A stretch of DNA of 64,000 nt from the NCBI RefSeq assembly GCF_030687395.1, contig NZ_CP117430.1:1922001-1986000 (forward strand), read 5' to 3'. Source of the stretch: Pseudomonas wuhanensis (GTDB lineage Bacteria > Pseudomonadota > Gammaproteobacteria > Pseudomonadales > Pseudomonadaceae). The notes beneath the pieces are model-generated. The model worked only from the letters and a program-made list of their open reading frames with translations, ran no database searches and was not told the origin of the DNA. The stretch's first letter is position 1; the number at the start of each line of letters is the position of its first letter. Positions 16,406-24,187 of the stretch are shown piece by piece. The translations under genes and the position numbers were made by a program.

Positions 16406-18079
16406 ATGACCCAGGAAACCGGCGGCTTCGCCGCTTTTAATCTTAATCCGAATATTCTTGCAGCCGTCATTGCGACCGGCTACGAAGAACCTTCGGCTAT
16501 TCAGCAGCAATCGATCCCGATCATCATGGCCGGTCACGACATGATTGGTCAGGCGCAAACCGGTACGGGTAAAACCGCCGCGTTCGCCCTGCCGATCCTG
16601 CACCGCATCGATCCTGCCAAGCGCGAGCCGCAAGCCCTGATCCTGGCGCCAACCCGTGAGTTGGCGCTGCAAGTAGCAACCGCTTTCGAAACCTACGCCA
16701 AGCAAATGCCGGGCGTTACCGTTGTGGCCGTTTACGGCGGCGCGCCTATGGGCCCACAACTGAAAGCAATCCGTAATGGCGCACAGATCGTTGTCGCAAC
16801 GCCGGGCCGTCTGTGCGACCACCTGCGTCGTGACGAAAAAGTCCTGGCTACCGTGAACCACCTGGTTCTCGACGAAGCGGACGAAATGCTCAAACTGGGT
16901 TTCATGGACGACCTCGAAGTTATCTTCAAGGCCCTGCCAGCAACCCGTCAGACCGTATTGTTCTCGGCCACCCTGCCGCAGTCGATCCGTGCCATTGCCG
17001 AACGCCATCTGCGCGATCCGCAACACGTGAAGATCCAGACCAAGACTCAGACCGTTACCGCGATCGAACAGGCTCACCTGTTGGTTCACGCTGACCAGAA
17101 GACCTCGGCTGTATTGAGCCTGCTGGAAGTGGAAGATTTCGACGCCCTGATCATGTTCGTGCGCACCAAGCAAGCGACCCTGGACCTGGCCAGTGCCCTG
17201 GAAGCCAAAGGCTACAAAGCCGCTGCGCTGAACGGTGACATTGCTCAGAACCAGCGTGAGCGCGTGATCGAATCCCTCAAGGATGGCCGTCTGGACATCG
17301 TTGTGGCGACCGACGTTGCTGCTCGTGGTCTGGACGTTCCGCGCATCACTCACGTGTTCAACGTTGACATGCCGTACGATCCTGAGTCCTACGTTCACCG
17401 TATCGGCCGTACCGGCCGTGCCGGTCGCGAAGGTCGTGCACTGCTGCTGGTGACTCCTCGTGAGCGCCGCATGCTGCAAGTGATTGAGCGTGTAACCGGT
17501 CAGAAGGTTGCCGAAGTTCGTCTGCCGGACGCCCAGGCCGTTCTTGATGCTCGCATCAAGAAACTGACCAACAGCCTGTCGCCGCTGGTCGCTGATGCAG
17601 AATCGACTCACGGTGATCTGCTGGATCGCCTGACCGCCGACATCGGTTGCACTCCGCGTGCACTGGCCGCTGCTCTGCTGCGCAAGGCAACCAACGCTCA
17701 GGCGCTGACCCTGGCCGCAATCGAGAAAGAACGTCCATTGGTGCCGAACAACGCACCGCGTGGCGATCGTCCAGAGCGTTCCGGTGATCGTCCGGACCGT
17801 GGTGATCGCGAGCGTCGTGCTCCAGTTCCATTGGCCGAAGGTCGTGCTCGTTGCCGTACCGCGCTGGGTGCGCGTGATGGTATCGCTGCCAAGAACCTGC
17901 TGGGCGCCATCCTCAACGAAGGTGGTCTGGCGCGTGAAGCCATCGGTCGCATCCAGGTGCGTGACAGCTTCAGCCTCGTCGAGTTGCCGGAAGATGGTCT
18001 GGAGCGTTTGCTGACCAAACTGAAGGACACTCGCGTTGCCGGTAAGCAGTTGAAGCTGCGTCGCTACCGCGAAGATTGA
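16406..18079 (+). CDS. deaD: DEAD-box ATP-dependent RNA helicase (DeaD/CsdA)
   Basis: A 557-residue RNA helicase for ribosome assembly and mRNA unwinding, important in the cold. Helicase motifs in order: Q-motif region (GYEEPSAIQQQSIP), motif I AQTGTGKT (K56), PTRELALQV, TPGR, DEAD in VLDEADEML, SAT in LFSATLPQ, the second RecA lobe with VATDVAARGLDVPRI, and HRIGRTGRAG. The C-terminal 75 residues (ARCRTALGARDGIAAKNLLG to the end) match the DbpA/CsdA-type RNA-binding domain. Between them is a short arginine/aspartate-rich linker (RGDRPERSGDRPDRGDRERR). It is shorter than E. coli DeaD (629 residues), as is usual in pseudomonads. A terminator follows. Confidence 0.92.
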   Translation: MTQETGGFAAFNLNPNILAAVIATGYEEPSAIQQQSIPIIMAGHDMIGQAQTGTGKTAAFALPILHRIDPAKREPQALILAPTRELALQVATAFETYAKQMPGVTVVAVYGGAPMGPQLKAIRNGAQIVVATPGRLCDHLRRDEKVLATVNHLVLDEADEMLKLGFMDDLEVIFKALPATRQTVLFSATLPQSIRAIAERHLRDPQHVKIQTKTQTVTAIEQAHLLVHADQKTSAVLSLLEVEDFDALIMFVRTKQATLDLASALEAKGYKAAALNGDIAQNQRERVIESLKDGRLDIVVATDVAARGLDVPRITHVFNVDMPYDPESYVHRIGRTGRAGREGRALLLVTPRERRMLQVIERVTGQKVAEVRLPDAQAVLDARIKKLTNSLSPLVADAESTHGDLLDRLTADIGCTPRALAAALLRKATNAQALTLAAIEKERPLVPNNAPRGDRPERSGDRPDRGDRERRAPVPLAEGRARCRTALGARDGIAAKNLLGAILNEGGLAREAIGRIQVRDSFSLVELPEDGLERLLTKLKDTRVAGKQLKLRRYRED

Positions 18080-18107
18080 TCCGCTCTCGAGCTGATTGAT
18101 CGAACAT

Positions 18108-18140
18108 AAAAAATCCCCGACTGGTTCGGGGATTTTTTTT
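18108..18140 (+). terminator. Rho-independent terminator after deaD
   Basis: AAAAAATCCCCGA - CTGGT - TCGGGGATTTTTTTT: 7-bp GC-rich stem extended by A-T pairs, with eight T residues, 28 bases after the stop codon. Confidence 0.93.
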
Positions 18141-18171
18141 GCCTGCTGTTTGTGCCCGGCTTTTGAGCGGA

Positions 18172-18276
18172 GTCGCCTCCTTCGCGAGCAAGCCCGCTCC
18201 CACACTTGATCTTCAGTGAATTCAGAATTCATGTACGACGCAGATCCAAGCGGGCTTGCTCGCGAAGGGGGCAACT
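18172..18276. repeat. REP pair, second arm shortened
   Basis: Left arm CCTTCGCGAGCAAGCCCGCT, right arm AGCGGGCTTGCTCGCGAAGG; the right arm lacks the expected GTGGG before AGCGGG. The subtype has GCGAGC in place of GCGGGC. Confidence 0.88.
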
Positions 18277-18287
18277 CGGTCTACCGG

Positions 18288-19055
18288 TTACCCGAAGCGA
18301 TAAATGTCCATCCCTAGCGCACCCATGGTGAACCCCTGATGGGCCACGCTGAACTCGCCCCCAGCGGCGCGGGCAAAATACAGCGGCAGCAGATGCTCGT
18401 CACTCGGATGGTTGCGCACAGCATTCGGAGCTTGCTGACGATAGTCGTGCAATGCGGCCTCGTCGTTCGCTTCGAGTTTCTCGATCATCCAGTCGCGGAA
18501 CGCCTTGGCCCAAGGTTCGACGCTTTCCGGGCCGGCGTGCCAGTCCAGTTCGCGCAGGTTGTGGGTGATGCTGCCGGAGCCGATCAATAGCACGCCGTGT
18601 TCGCGCAGGCTGGCCAAGACATGGCCGACGCGGGTTTGCAGGGCAGGGCCGCCACGGGTGGGCAGCGAAACCTGCACCACCGGGATATCAGCTTGCGGAT
18701 ACATCAACGACAAGGGCACCCAAACGCCATGGTCGAACGGTCGCTGGGTGTCGATGCGCGCCGGCAGGCCATCGGCCTTCAACAGCTCGACCACCTCTGC
18801 CGCCAGTTGCGGATTGCCGGGGGCCGGGTATTGCACCTCGAACAAGGCTTGGGGAAATCCGCCGAAGTCGTGCCAGGTTTCAGGCTGAGGGTTGCCGCTG
18901 ACCAGCAGCTCGCTGCTTTCCCAATGCGCGGAAACCATCACGATGGCCTTGGGTTTCGGCAATGCTGCGGCCAGACGCGCGAGGGCCGGCCCGCTGGCGC
19001 CGGGTTCCAGGGCCAACATGGGGGAGCCATGAGAGATGTACAGGCTGGGGAACAT
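18288..19055 (-). CDS. DODA-type extradiol dioxygenase (YgiD-like)
   Basis: A 255-residue LigB-superfamily protein of the 4,5-DOPA-dioxygenase type. Metal-binding and catalytic histidines are in the usual contexts: YISHGSPM near the start, VMVSAHWES, RPFDHGVWVPL, and SITHNLREL. E. coli YgiD opens the ring of L-DOPA; the natural substrate in pseudomonads is unknown. Length fits the family. AGGAG is seven bases before the ATG. Divergent from tpm, with a 103-bp AT-rich gap, and next to a REP pair downstream. Confidence 0.87.
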   Translation of the reverse strand: MFPSLYISHGSPMLALEPGASGPALARLAAALPKPKAIVMVSAHWESSELLVSGNPQPETWHDFGGFPQALFEVQYPAPGNPQLAAEVVELLKADGLPARIDTQRPFDHGVWVPLSLMYPQADIPVVQVSLPTRGGPALQTRVGHVLASLREHGVLLIGSGSITHNLRELDWHAGPESVEPWAKAFRDWMIEKLEANDEAALHDYRQQAPNAVRNHPSDEHLLPLYFARAAGGEFSVAHQGFTMGALGMDIYRFG

Positions 19056-19158
19056 AAATGAGCTCCTGAGAGTAAGATGGCACCATCTTCAGTCAGATCA
19101 TTGATCTAAATCTAATATAAGTTTTAGGGTCTATTGATCGAATTTTTCGGGGTTAATT

Positions 19159-19815
19159 ATGCAGCCGGAGTTTTGGCACAAACGATGGGCGTCGAATCAG
19201 ATCGGCTTTCATCTGCCGGAAGTGAATCCTCATCTGCAACGGTTCTGGCCGCAGCTGGGCCTTGATGAAGGTTCTCGTGTGCTGGTGCCGTTGTGTGGCA
19301 AAAGCCTGGACCTGTTGTGGCTCGCGCACTGCGGTCACGAGGTTCTGGGTGTCGAGCTGTCGGAAAAGGCCATCGAGGACTTTTTCAATGAGCATCAACT
19401 GGACCCGGCTATCAGCGAGCAAGGGCCTTTCCAGGTCTATCGGGCGGGCTCGATCGAGTTGTGGTGCGGTGATTTCTTCGAGTTGACGGCAGGCGATGTT
19501 GCCGATTGCAGCGCACTGTACGACCGCGCGGCGCTGATCGCCTTGCCGCCGACGATGCGTGAGCAATACGCGGCTCATCTGATTCGGATTTTGCCGAAGG
19601 ACTCTTTAGGGCTTTTGATTACGCTGGATTACGACCAGGCGCAGATGGATGGGCCGCCGTTTGCGGTGCTTGATGATGAAGTGCGGCGGTTGTTCGGCGA
19701 TGTGTGGGCGCTGAAGATTCTGGAAGACCAGGACGTCCTGGGTGAGAGCTGGAAGTTTCTTGAGGCCGGTGTGACGCGGCTTGAAGAGCGGGTTTACCGG
19801 GTTTCCAGCCATTAA
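19159..19815 (+). CDS. tpm: Thiopurine S-methyltransferase
   Basis: A 218-residue TPMT-family SAM-dependent methyltransferase. Seen: N-terminal [18 protein letters not shown], the SAM loop [16 protein letters not shown] with [15 protein letters not shown], and [11 protein letters not shown]. The family methylates thiopurines and, in pseudomonads, confers selenite and tellurite tolerance by making volatile methylated forms. Length is typical. GGGG lies upstream of the start. Followed by a long perfect REP pair and a bidirectional terminator shared with the convergent htpX. Confidence 0.93.
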   Translation: MQPEFWHKRWASNQIGFHLPEVNPHLQRFWPQLGLDEGSRVLVPLCGKSLDLLWLAHCGHEVLGVELSEKAIEDFFNEHQLDPAISEQGPFQVYRAGSIELWCGDFFELTAGDVADCSALYDRAALIALPPTMREQYAAHLIRILPKDSLGLLITLDYDQAQMDGPPFAVLDDEVRRLFGDVWALKILEDQDVLGESWKFLEAGVTRLEERVYRVSSH

Positions 19816-19833
19816 GGTGTGTTGAAGTTGCTG

Positions 19834-19924
19834 ACCTCTTCGCGAGCAAGCCCGCTCCCACAGTGGACCGCGTCCATTCAGATCAGGCGGTCCACTGTGG
19901 GAGCGGGCTTGCTCGCGAAGAGGC
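19834..19924. repeat. REP pair with unusually long, near-perfect arms
   Basis: CCTCTTCGCGAGCAAGCCCG... continues as CTCCCACAGTGGACCGC and is mirrored by GCGGTCCACTGTGGGAG...CGAAGAGG, leaving only an 18-bp centre, so each arm is about 37 bp. The homology extends beyond the conserved REP into its flank. Confidence 0.92.
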
Positions 19925-19953
19925 CCTGAAGAGCTCCGCACTAATCAAACAGA

Positions 19954-19991
19954 CAAAAAAAGGCCCGCATTCACTGCGGGCCTTCTCTTTT
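19954..19991. terminator. Bidirectional terminator between tpm and htpX
   Basis: AAAAAAAGGCCCGCA - TTCAC - TGCGGGCCTTCTCTTTT: 8-9 bp GC stem with A-run on one side and T-rich tract on the other, between two convergent genes. Confidence 0.88.
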
Positions 19992-20004
19992 AGTGCAGAG
20001 CCTG

Positions 20005-20892
20005 TCAGCCCCGACGACGCAATGCGTCAATACGCTCCTCCAGCGGCGGGTGGCTCATGAACATACGGGCGAACCCTTGTTTGAGACCACCGTTGATGCC
20101 GAAGGCATTCAGGGTGTCCGGCATGTGCACCGGCAGCCCTTGTTCTGCACGCAGACGCTGCAGGGCACCGATCATTGCGCTGGTACCCGCCAGGCGTGCA
20201 CCGGCATCGTCGGCACGGAATTCGCGTTTGCGCGAGAACCACATGACGATGGCGCTGGCCAGGATGCCCAGGACCAGTTCAGCGAAGATGGTCGCTACGT
20301 AGTAGGCAATGCCTTGGCCTTCTTCGTTCTTGAAGATCACCTTGTCGACAAAGTTGCCGATGATCCGGGCGAAGAACATCACGAAGGTGTTCACCACGCC
20401 CTGGATCAACGCCAGGGTGACCATGTCGCCATTGGCCACGTGGCCGATTTCGTGGGCCAGAACGGCTTTCACTTCATCTGGCGAGAAACGCTCGAGCAAG
20501 CCCTGGCTGACCGCGACCAGTGCATCGTTCTTGTTCCAGCCGGTGGCGAAGGCGTTGGCTTCATAGGCCGGGAAAATCCCGACTTCGGGCATCTTGATCC
20601 CGGCTTCGCGGGACAATTGCTCGACAGTTTGCAGCAGCCATTGCTCGTGCCGGGTGCGCGGCTGGCTGATGATCTGGGTGCTGGTGCTCATTTTCGCCAT
20701 CCACTTGGAGATGAACAGCGAGAACAGGGAACCGGCGAAACCAAAGACCGCACAGAAAATCAGCAGCTGATTGAGGTTGAGATCAACCCCATTGGCCGCC
20801 ATGAACCCGTTGAAGCCGAAAAGGCTCAGGGTGATGCTGGCAATCAGCACGACCGCCAGGTTAGTGGCCAAAAACAGCAAAATGCGCATCAT
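20005..20892 (-). CDS. htpX: HtpX membrane zinc metalloprotease
   Basis: A 295-residue M48-family protease of the inner membrane, part of membrane-protein quality control with FtsH. Seen: two N-terminal membrane helices (about residues 4-26 and 40-60), zinc motif HEIGH at 147-151, then two more hydrophobic segments (about 158-180 and 190-215), the third zinc ligand region [10 protein letters not shown], and the C-terminal [15 protein letters not shown]. Length is that of E. coli HtpX. GAGGAG lies upstream of the ATG. The 275-nt gap upstream to 21167 shows no gene; a promoter is expected there but I cannot define it. Confidence 0.96.
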   Translation of the reverse strand: MMRILLFLATNLAVVLIASITLSLFGFNGFMAANGVDLNLNQLLIFCAVFGFAGSLFSLFISKWMAKMSTSTQIISQPRTRHEQWLLQTVEQLSREAGIKMPEVGIFPAYEANAFATGWNKNDALVAVSQGLLERFSPDEVKAVLAHEIGHVANGDMVTLALIQGVVNTFVMFFARIIGNFVDKVIFKNEEGQGIAYYVATIFAELVLGILASAIVMWFSRKREFRADDAGARLAGTSAMIGALQRLRAEQGLPVHMPDTLNAFGINGGLKQGFARMFMSHPPLEERIDALRRRG

Positions 20893-21167
20893 GGTTGTAG
20901 AAATCTCCTCGTGCTAAATATGTAGCGTACTGCGGGGTATATAAGGTGCTGCACCGGGCTATTCAACCGAGTGACTATTTCAAACTGTGTCCTACAGCAA
21001 CAGTCTAGCGGCTTGAAGGGCATTTCCGACGTCGGCAGGGGAAACAGTTGTCAGCCAATTAGCCTCGCAGGCCCCCGCCGTTGTTAGGCGCGGGCATGAA
21101 ACGTATCGGCAGTTAGCGCTTGAAACAACAATGCAGGGTAGGGTGCAAAGATATGTTGCTGAATTAA

Positions 21168-21201
21168 TCACCGTGCGACTTTAACCAGCGTCGCACGGTG
21201 A
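21168..21201 (-). terminator. Possible terminator after the alaA-like gene
   Basis: Perfect 12-bp inverted repeat TCACCGTGCGAC / GTCGCACGGTGA with a 10-base loop, nine bases after the stop of the minus-strand aminotransferase gene. The following tract on that strand (TTAATTC) is only weakly T-rich. Confidence 0.6.
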
Positions 21202-21209
21202 CAGGCCAC

Positions 21210-22421
21210 TTACTGGCGATAGGATTTGAGGAAGTTACCGATCCGGCCAATCGCCTGGTCCAGGTCGTCGAGCCGTGGCAGGGTGACCACACGGAAGTGG
21301 TCCGGCCATGGCCAGTTGAAGGCCGTGCCTTGTACCACCAGCAGCTTCTCCGAGAGCAGCAGGTCGAGCACGAATTTCTCGTCGTTGTGGATCGGGCAGA
21401 CTTTCGGGTCGATCCGCGGGAACGCATACAGCGCGCCCATCGGCTTGACGCAGCTCACGCCCGGAATGTCGTTCAGCAGTTCCCAGGTACGATTGCGCTG
21501 TTCCAGCAGACGCCCTTGTGGCAGCACCAGATCGTTGATGCTCTGATAGCCGCCCAGCGCGGTCTGGATGGCGTGCTGGCTCGGCACGTTGGCACACAGG
21601 CGCATGTTGGCCAGCATGTCGATGCCTTCGATGTAGCTCTGGGCGTGGTGTTTCGGTCCGGAAATGGCGATCCAGCCGGAACGGAAGCCAGCCACGCGAT
21701 AGGACTTGGACAGGCCGTTGAAGGTCAGGCACAACAAGTCTGGCGCCAGTGAGGCGGTGCAGATGTGCACGGCGTCGTCGTACAGGATCTTGTCGTAGAT
21801 CTCGTCGGAGAACACCACCAGATTGTGCTGACGGGCCAGTTCCAGCATGCCCAGCAGTACTTCTTTCGAATACACCGCGCCGGTCGGGTTGTTCGGGTTG
21901 ATGATCACCAGCGCTTTGGTGTTCGGCGTGATCTTGGCCTTGATGTCGGCCAGGTCCGGCCACCAGTTGGCCTGCTCGTCGCACAGGTAATGCACCGGAT
22001 TGCCGCCCGCCAGGCTTACTGCGGCCGTCCACAGCGGATAGTCGGGGGCCGGCACCAGCACTTCGTCGCCGTTGTTGAGCAGGGCCTGCATAGACATCAC
22101 GATCAACTCGGAAACGCCGTTGCCCAGATAGATGTCTTCAATGCCGACGCCTTCCACCTGCTTTTGCTGGTAGTACTGCATCACGGCCTTGCGGGCGCTG
22201 AACAGGCCCTTGGAGTCGCTGTAGCCCTGGGCGGTCGGCAGGTTGCGGATCACGTCCTGAAGGATTTCATCCGGCGCTTCGAAACCAAAGGGCGCCGGGT
22301 TGCCGATGTTCAGCTTGAGGATGCGATGGCCTTCCTCTTCCAGGCGTTTGGCGTGCTTGAGCACTGGGCCGCGAATGTCGTAGCAGACGTTGGCGAGCTT
22401 GTTCGATTTGCTGACCTGCAT
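21210..22421 (-). CDS. alaA: Alanine transaminase-type PLP aminotransferase
   Basis: A 403-residue fold-type I aminotransferase, close to E. coli AlaA (glutamate-pyruvate transaminase). Seen: N-terminal KSNKLANVCYDIRGPVLKHA and ILKLNIGNPAPFGFEAPDEI, INPNNPTGAVYSKEV, FSDEIYDKILYDD, the PLP lysine in FNGLSKSYRVAGFRSGW, and C-terminal arginine region FRVVTLPRLDDL. The start at 22421 gives the conserved N-terminus; the frame is open about 115 codons further upstream but that part has no matching sequence and no ribosome site. Divergent from msrB with a 226-bp gap. Confidence 0.9.
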   Translation of the reverse strand: MQVSKSNKLANVCYDIRGPVLKHAKRLEEEGHRILKLNIGNPAPFGFEAPDEILQDVIRNLPTAQGYSDSKGLFSARKAVMQYYQQKQVEGVGIEDIYLGNGVSELIVMSMQALLNNGDEVLVPAPDYPLWTAAVSLAGGNPVHYLCDEQANWWPDLADIKAKITPNTKALVIINPNNPTGAVYSKEVLLGMLELARQHNLVVFSDEIYDKILYDDAVHICTASLAPDLLCLTFNGLSKSYRVAGFRSGWIAISGPKHHAQSYIEGIDMLANMRLCANVPSQHAIQTALGGYQSINDLVLPQGRLLEQRNRTWELLNDIPGVSCVKPMGALYAFPRIDPKVCPIHNDEKFVLDLLLSEKLLVVQGTAFNWPWPDHFRVVTLPRLDDLDQAIGRIGNFLKSYRQ

Positions 22422-22647
22422 GGCGATGTGTTCCCGAAAATGAACGATCCAGGCGGCGTATGAACGACCGTACTGGGAATCCTGCGTATTCACACAGGCC
22501 TGACGCCTTGAGCGGCGGCACTCATAAATCCGTTTGAATGCGCGTGGTCTGGCTGCCAGACTGGCGTTTGACGAGGCGCAATCATACGTGCCGCCTGATC
22601 CGTGGAAAAGGTACAGATCGGGCTTTTTCAGCTGCTGAGGTGTAACG

Positions 22648-23043
22648 ATGGAAAAGTTGCAAAAAACCCTGGAAGAATGGCGTGAAATGCTCGATCCGGA
22701 GCAGTACAACGTGTGCCGCCTCAAAGGCACCGAGCGGCCATTCTCCGGCAAATACAACGGCACCAAAACCGACGGTGTCTACCATTGCATCTGCTGCAAC
22801 GCACCGCTGTTCGACTCCAAAACCAAATTCGATTCCGGCTGTGGCTGGCCAAGCTTCTACGCGCCGATCGACGGCAGCGCGATGGTCGAGATCCGTGATG
22901 TCAGCCACGGCATGATCCGCACCGAAGTGGTCTGCGCCAAGTGCGATGCGCACCTGGGGCATGTGTTCCCGGACGGTCCGCCGCCGACTGGCTTGCGTTA
23001 CTGCATCAATTCGGTGTGCCTGGACCTCGTTCCCCGCGAATAA
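22648..23043 (+). CDS. msrB: Peptide-methionine (R)-S-oxide reductase MsrB
   Basis: A 131-residue SelR-domain enzyme repairing methionine-R-sulfoxide in proteins. The zinc cysteines are present as CxxC pairs ([10 protein letters not shown] and [10 protein letters not shown]), and the catalytic cysteine is in [10 protein letters not shown]. The core [10 protein letters not shown] is also visible. GAGGTG precedes the ATG. Near gpx and its MarR partner downstream and within 5 kb of the free-Met sulfoxide reductase at 27534, so this stretch is rich in oxidative-repair genes. Confidence 0.96.
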   Translation: MEKLQKTLEEWREMLDPEQYNVCRLKGTERPFSGKYNGTKTDGVYHCICCNAPLFDSKTKFDSGCGWPSFYAPIDGSAMVEIRDVSHGMIRTEVVCAKCDAHLGHVFPDGPPPTGLRYCINSVCLDLVPRE

Positions 23044-23074
23044 TTTCCTGATGCCGCGCATGTAATTTCTGGGG

Positions 23075-23149
23075 GAGCTGCCGAAGGCAGCGATCTTTTG
23101 ATCTTGTCTTTTAAAACAAAGTCAAAAGATCGCAGCCTTCGGCGGCTCC
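23075..23149. repeat. Inverted repeat of a second dispersed family
   Basis: GAGCTGCCGAAGGCAGCGAT... with CTTTTGATCTT, mirrored by AAGTCAAAAGATCG...CTTCGGCGGCTC, around a short T/A-rich centre. Unrelated in sequence to the REP pairs; I recognise it as a repeat common in P. fluorescens-group genomes. Confidence 0.8.
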
Positions 23150-23243
23150 AAGGGGAGGCGTGTGTGGGGGCTATTGATTTATTAAATTGCACACAATTCA
23201 ATTGCTCGCTATGTTTGATCTTCCTTCATTCGGAGTTCGTGCC

Positions 23244-23729
23244 ATGAGCGACAACCTGCTGAGCATCCCTTGTACCACCATCAAGGGCGAGCAAAAGACC
23301 CTGGCCGATTTCGCCGGCAAAGCGGTGCTGGTGGTCAACACCGCCAGCAAATGCGGGTTCACCCCACAGTACAAAGGCCTCGAAGAGCTGTGGCAGACCT
23401 ACAAGGATCAAGGCCTGGTGGTGCTCGGCTTTCCCTGCAATCAGTTCGGCAAGCAAGAGCCGGGCAACGAGGGGGCGATTTCCGAGTTCTGCGAGTTGAA
23501 TTACGGGGTGAGTTTCCCGCTGTTCAAGAAGATCGAAGTGAATGGTGCCGACGCCCATCCACTGTTCGTGCAGCTGAAAAAGCGCGCCCCGGGCGTGCTG
23601 GGTTCCCAAGGTATCAAGTGGAACTTCACCAAGTTCCTGATCGGCAAGGACGGCCAACTGGTCAAGCGCTTTGCTCCAGCGACCAAGCCGCAGGACCTGA
23701 GCCGCGAGATCGAAGCCCTGCTCAAATGA
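23244..23729 (+). CDS. Glutathione peroxidase-family thiol peroxidase
   Basis: A 161-residue glutathione-peroxidase-fold enzyme with cysteine in place of selenocysteine. Catalytic set: Cys in NTASKCGFTPQY, Gln in GFPCNQFGKQEPG, and Trp/Asn in IKWNFTKFLI. Cys of GFPCNQF is the usual resolving position in thioredoxin-dependent members, so thioredoxin may be the true reductant. The start at 23244 fits the family N-terminus (SIPCTTIKGEQKTLADF). It overlaps the following MarR gene by the four bases ATGA, implying co-translation. Confidence 0.92.
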   Translation: MSDNLLSIPCTTIKGEQKTLADFAGKAVLVVNTASKCGFTPQYKGLEELWQTYKDQGLVVLGFPCNQFGKQEPGNEGAISEFCELNYGVSFPLFKKIEVNGADAHPLFVQLKKRAPGVLGSQGIKWNFTKFLIGKDGQLVKRFAPATKPQDLSREIEALLK

Positions 23730-24187
23730 ACACGTTGTCAGTTGATTCGCTGAAGCTCGACAGTCAGCTCTGCTTCAAGCTGTACGCCGCTTCTCGGGCG
23801 GTGATCCGTGCCTACAAGCCGATGCTCGATCAGTTGGGCCTGACTTACCCGCAATACCTGGCGATGCTGGTGTTGTGGGAATGGCAGGAGACGGCGCCGG
23901 AGCAGCCGACGGTCAAGGCCTTGGGTGAGCGTCTGGCACTGGATTCCGGGACCCTGACGCCGCTGCTCAAGCGCCTTGAGCAACTGCAGCTGGTGCAGCG
24001 TCAGCGTTCGGCGCGCGATGAGCGTGAGGTGCACTTGAGCCTGTCGCCCGCCGGCAAAGCCTTGCGCGATCAGGTCGGGCCGCTCAAGGCCCGGCTGTTG
24101 TGCGATAGCGGCGTCGATCTGGATCGCCTGAATGATCTGCGCGATGGCCTCGATCACTTGTTGGGGCAAATCAAAGCGCTGTCGTAG
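23726..24187 (+). CDS. MarR-family regulator, OhrR-like with N-terminal cysteine
   Basis: A 153-residue winged-helix protein closely resembling OhrR at 7919: LDSQLCFKLYAASRAVIRAYKPMLDQLGLTYPQYLAMLV. Cys16 lies at the position of the OhrR sensing cysteine and the YKP/TYPQY tyrosines are kept. A second Cys (RLLCDSGVD) is near residue 129. Its ATG overlaps the gpx stop (ATGA), so the regulator is made from the same mRNA as the peroxidase; redox autoregulation of gpx is a fair inference. Its end overlaps the convergent hybrid kinase gene by 17 bp. Confidence 0.87.
   Translation: MNTLSVDSLKLDSQLCFKLYAASRAVIRAYKPMLDQLGLTYPQYLAMLVLWEWQETAPEQPTVKALGERLALDSGTLTPLLKRLEQLQLVQRQRSARDEREVHLSLSPAGKALRDQVGPLKARLLCDSGVDLDRLNDLRDGLDHLLGQIKALS

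Noticed and set aside
16346..18274. 642-codon open frame on the minus strand opposite deaD
   Set aside because: Its product has no recognisable domain; it mirrors the codon bias of deaD, which has all helicase motifs. A shadow frame.
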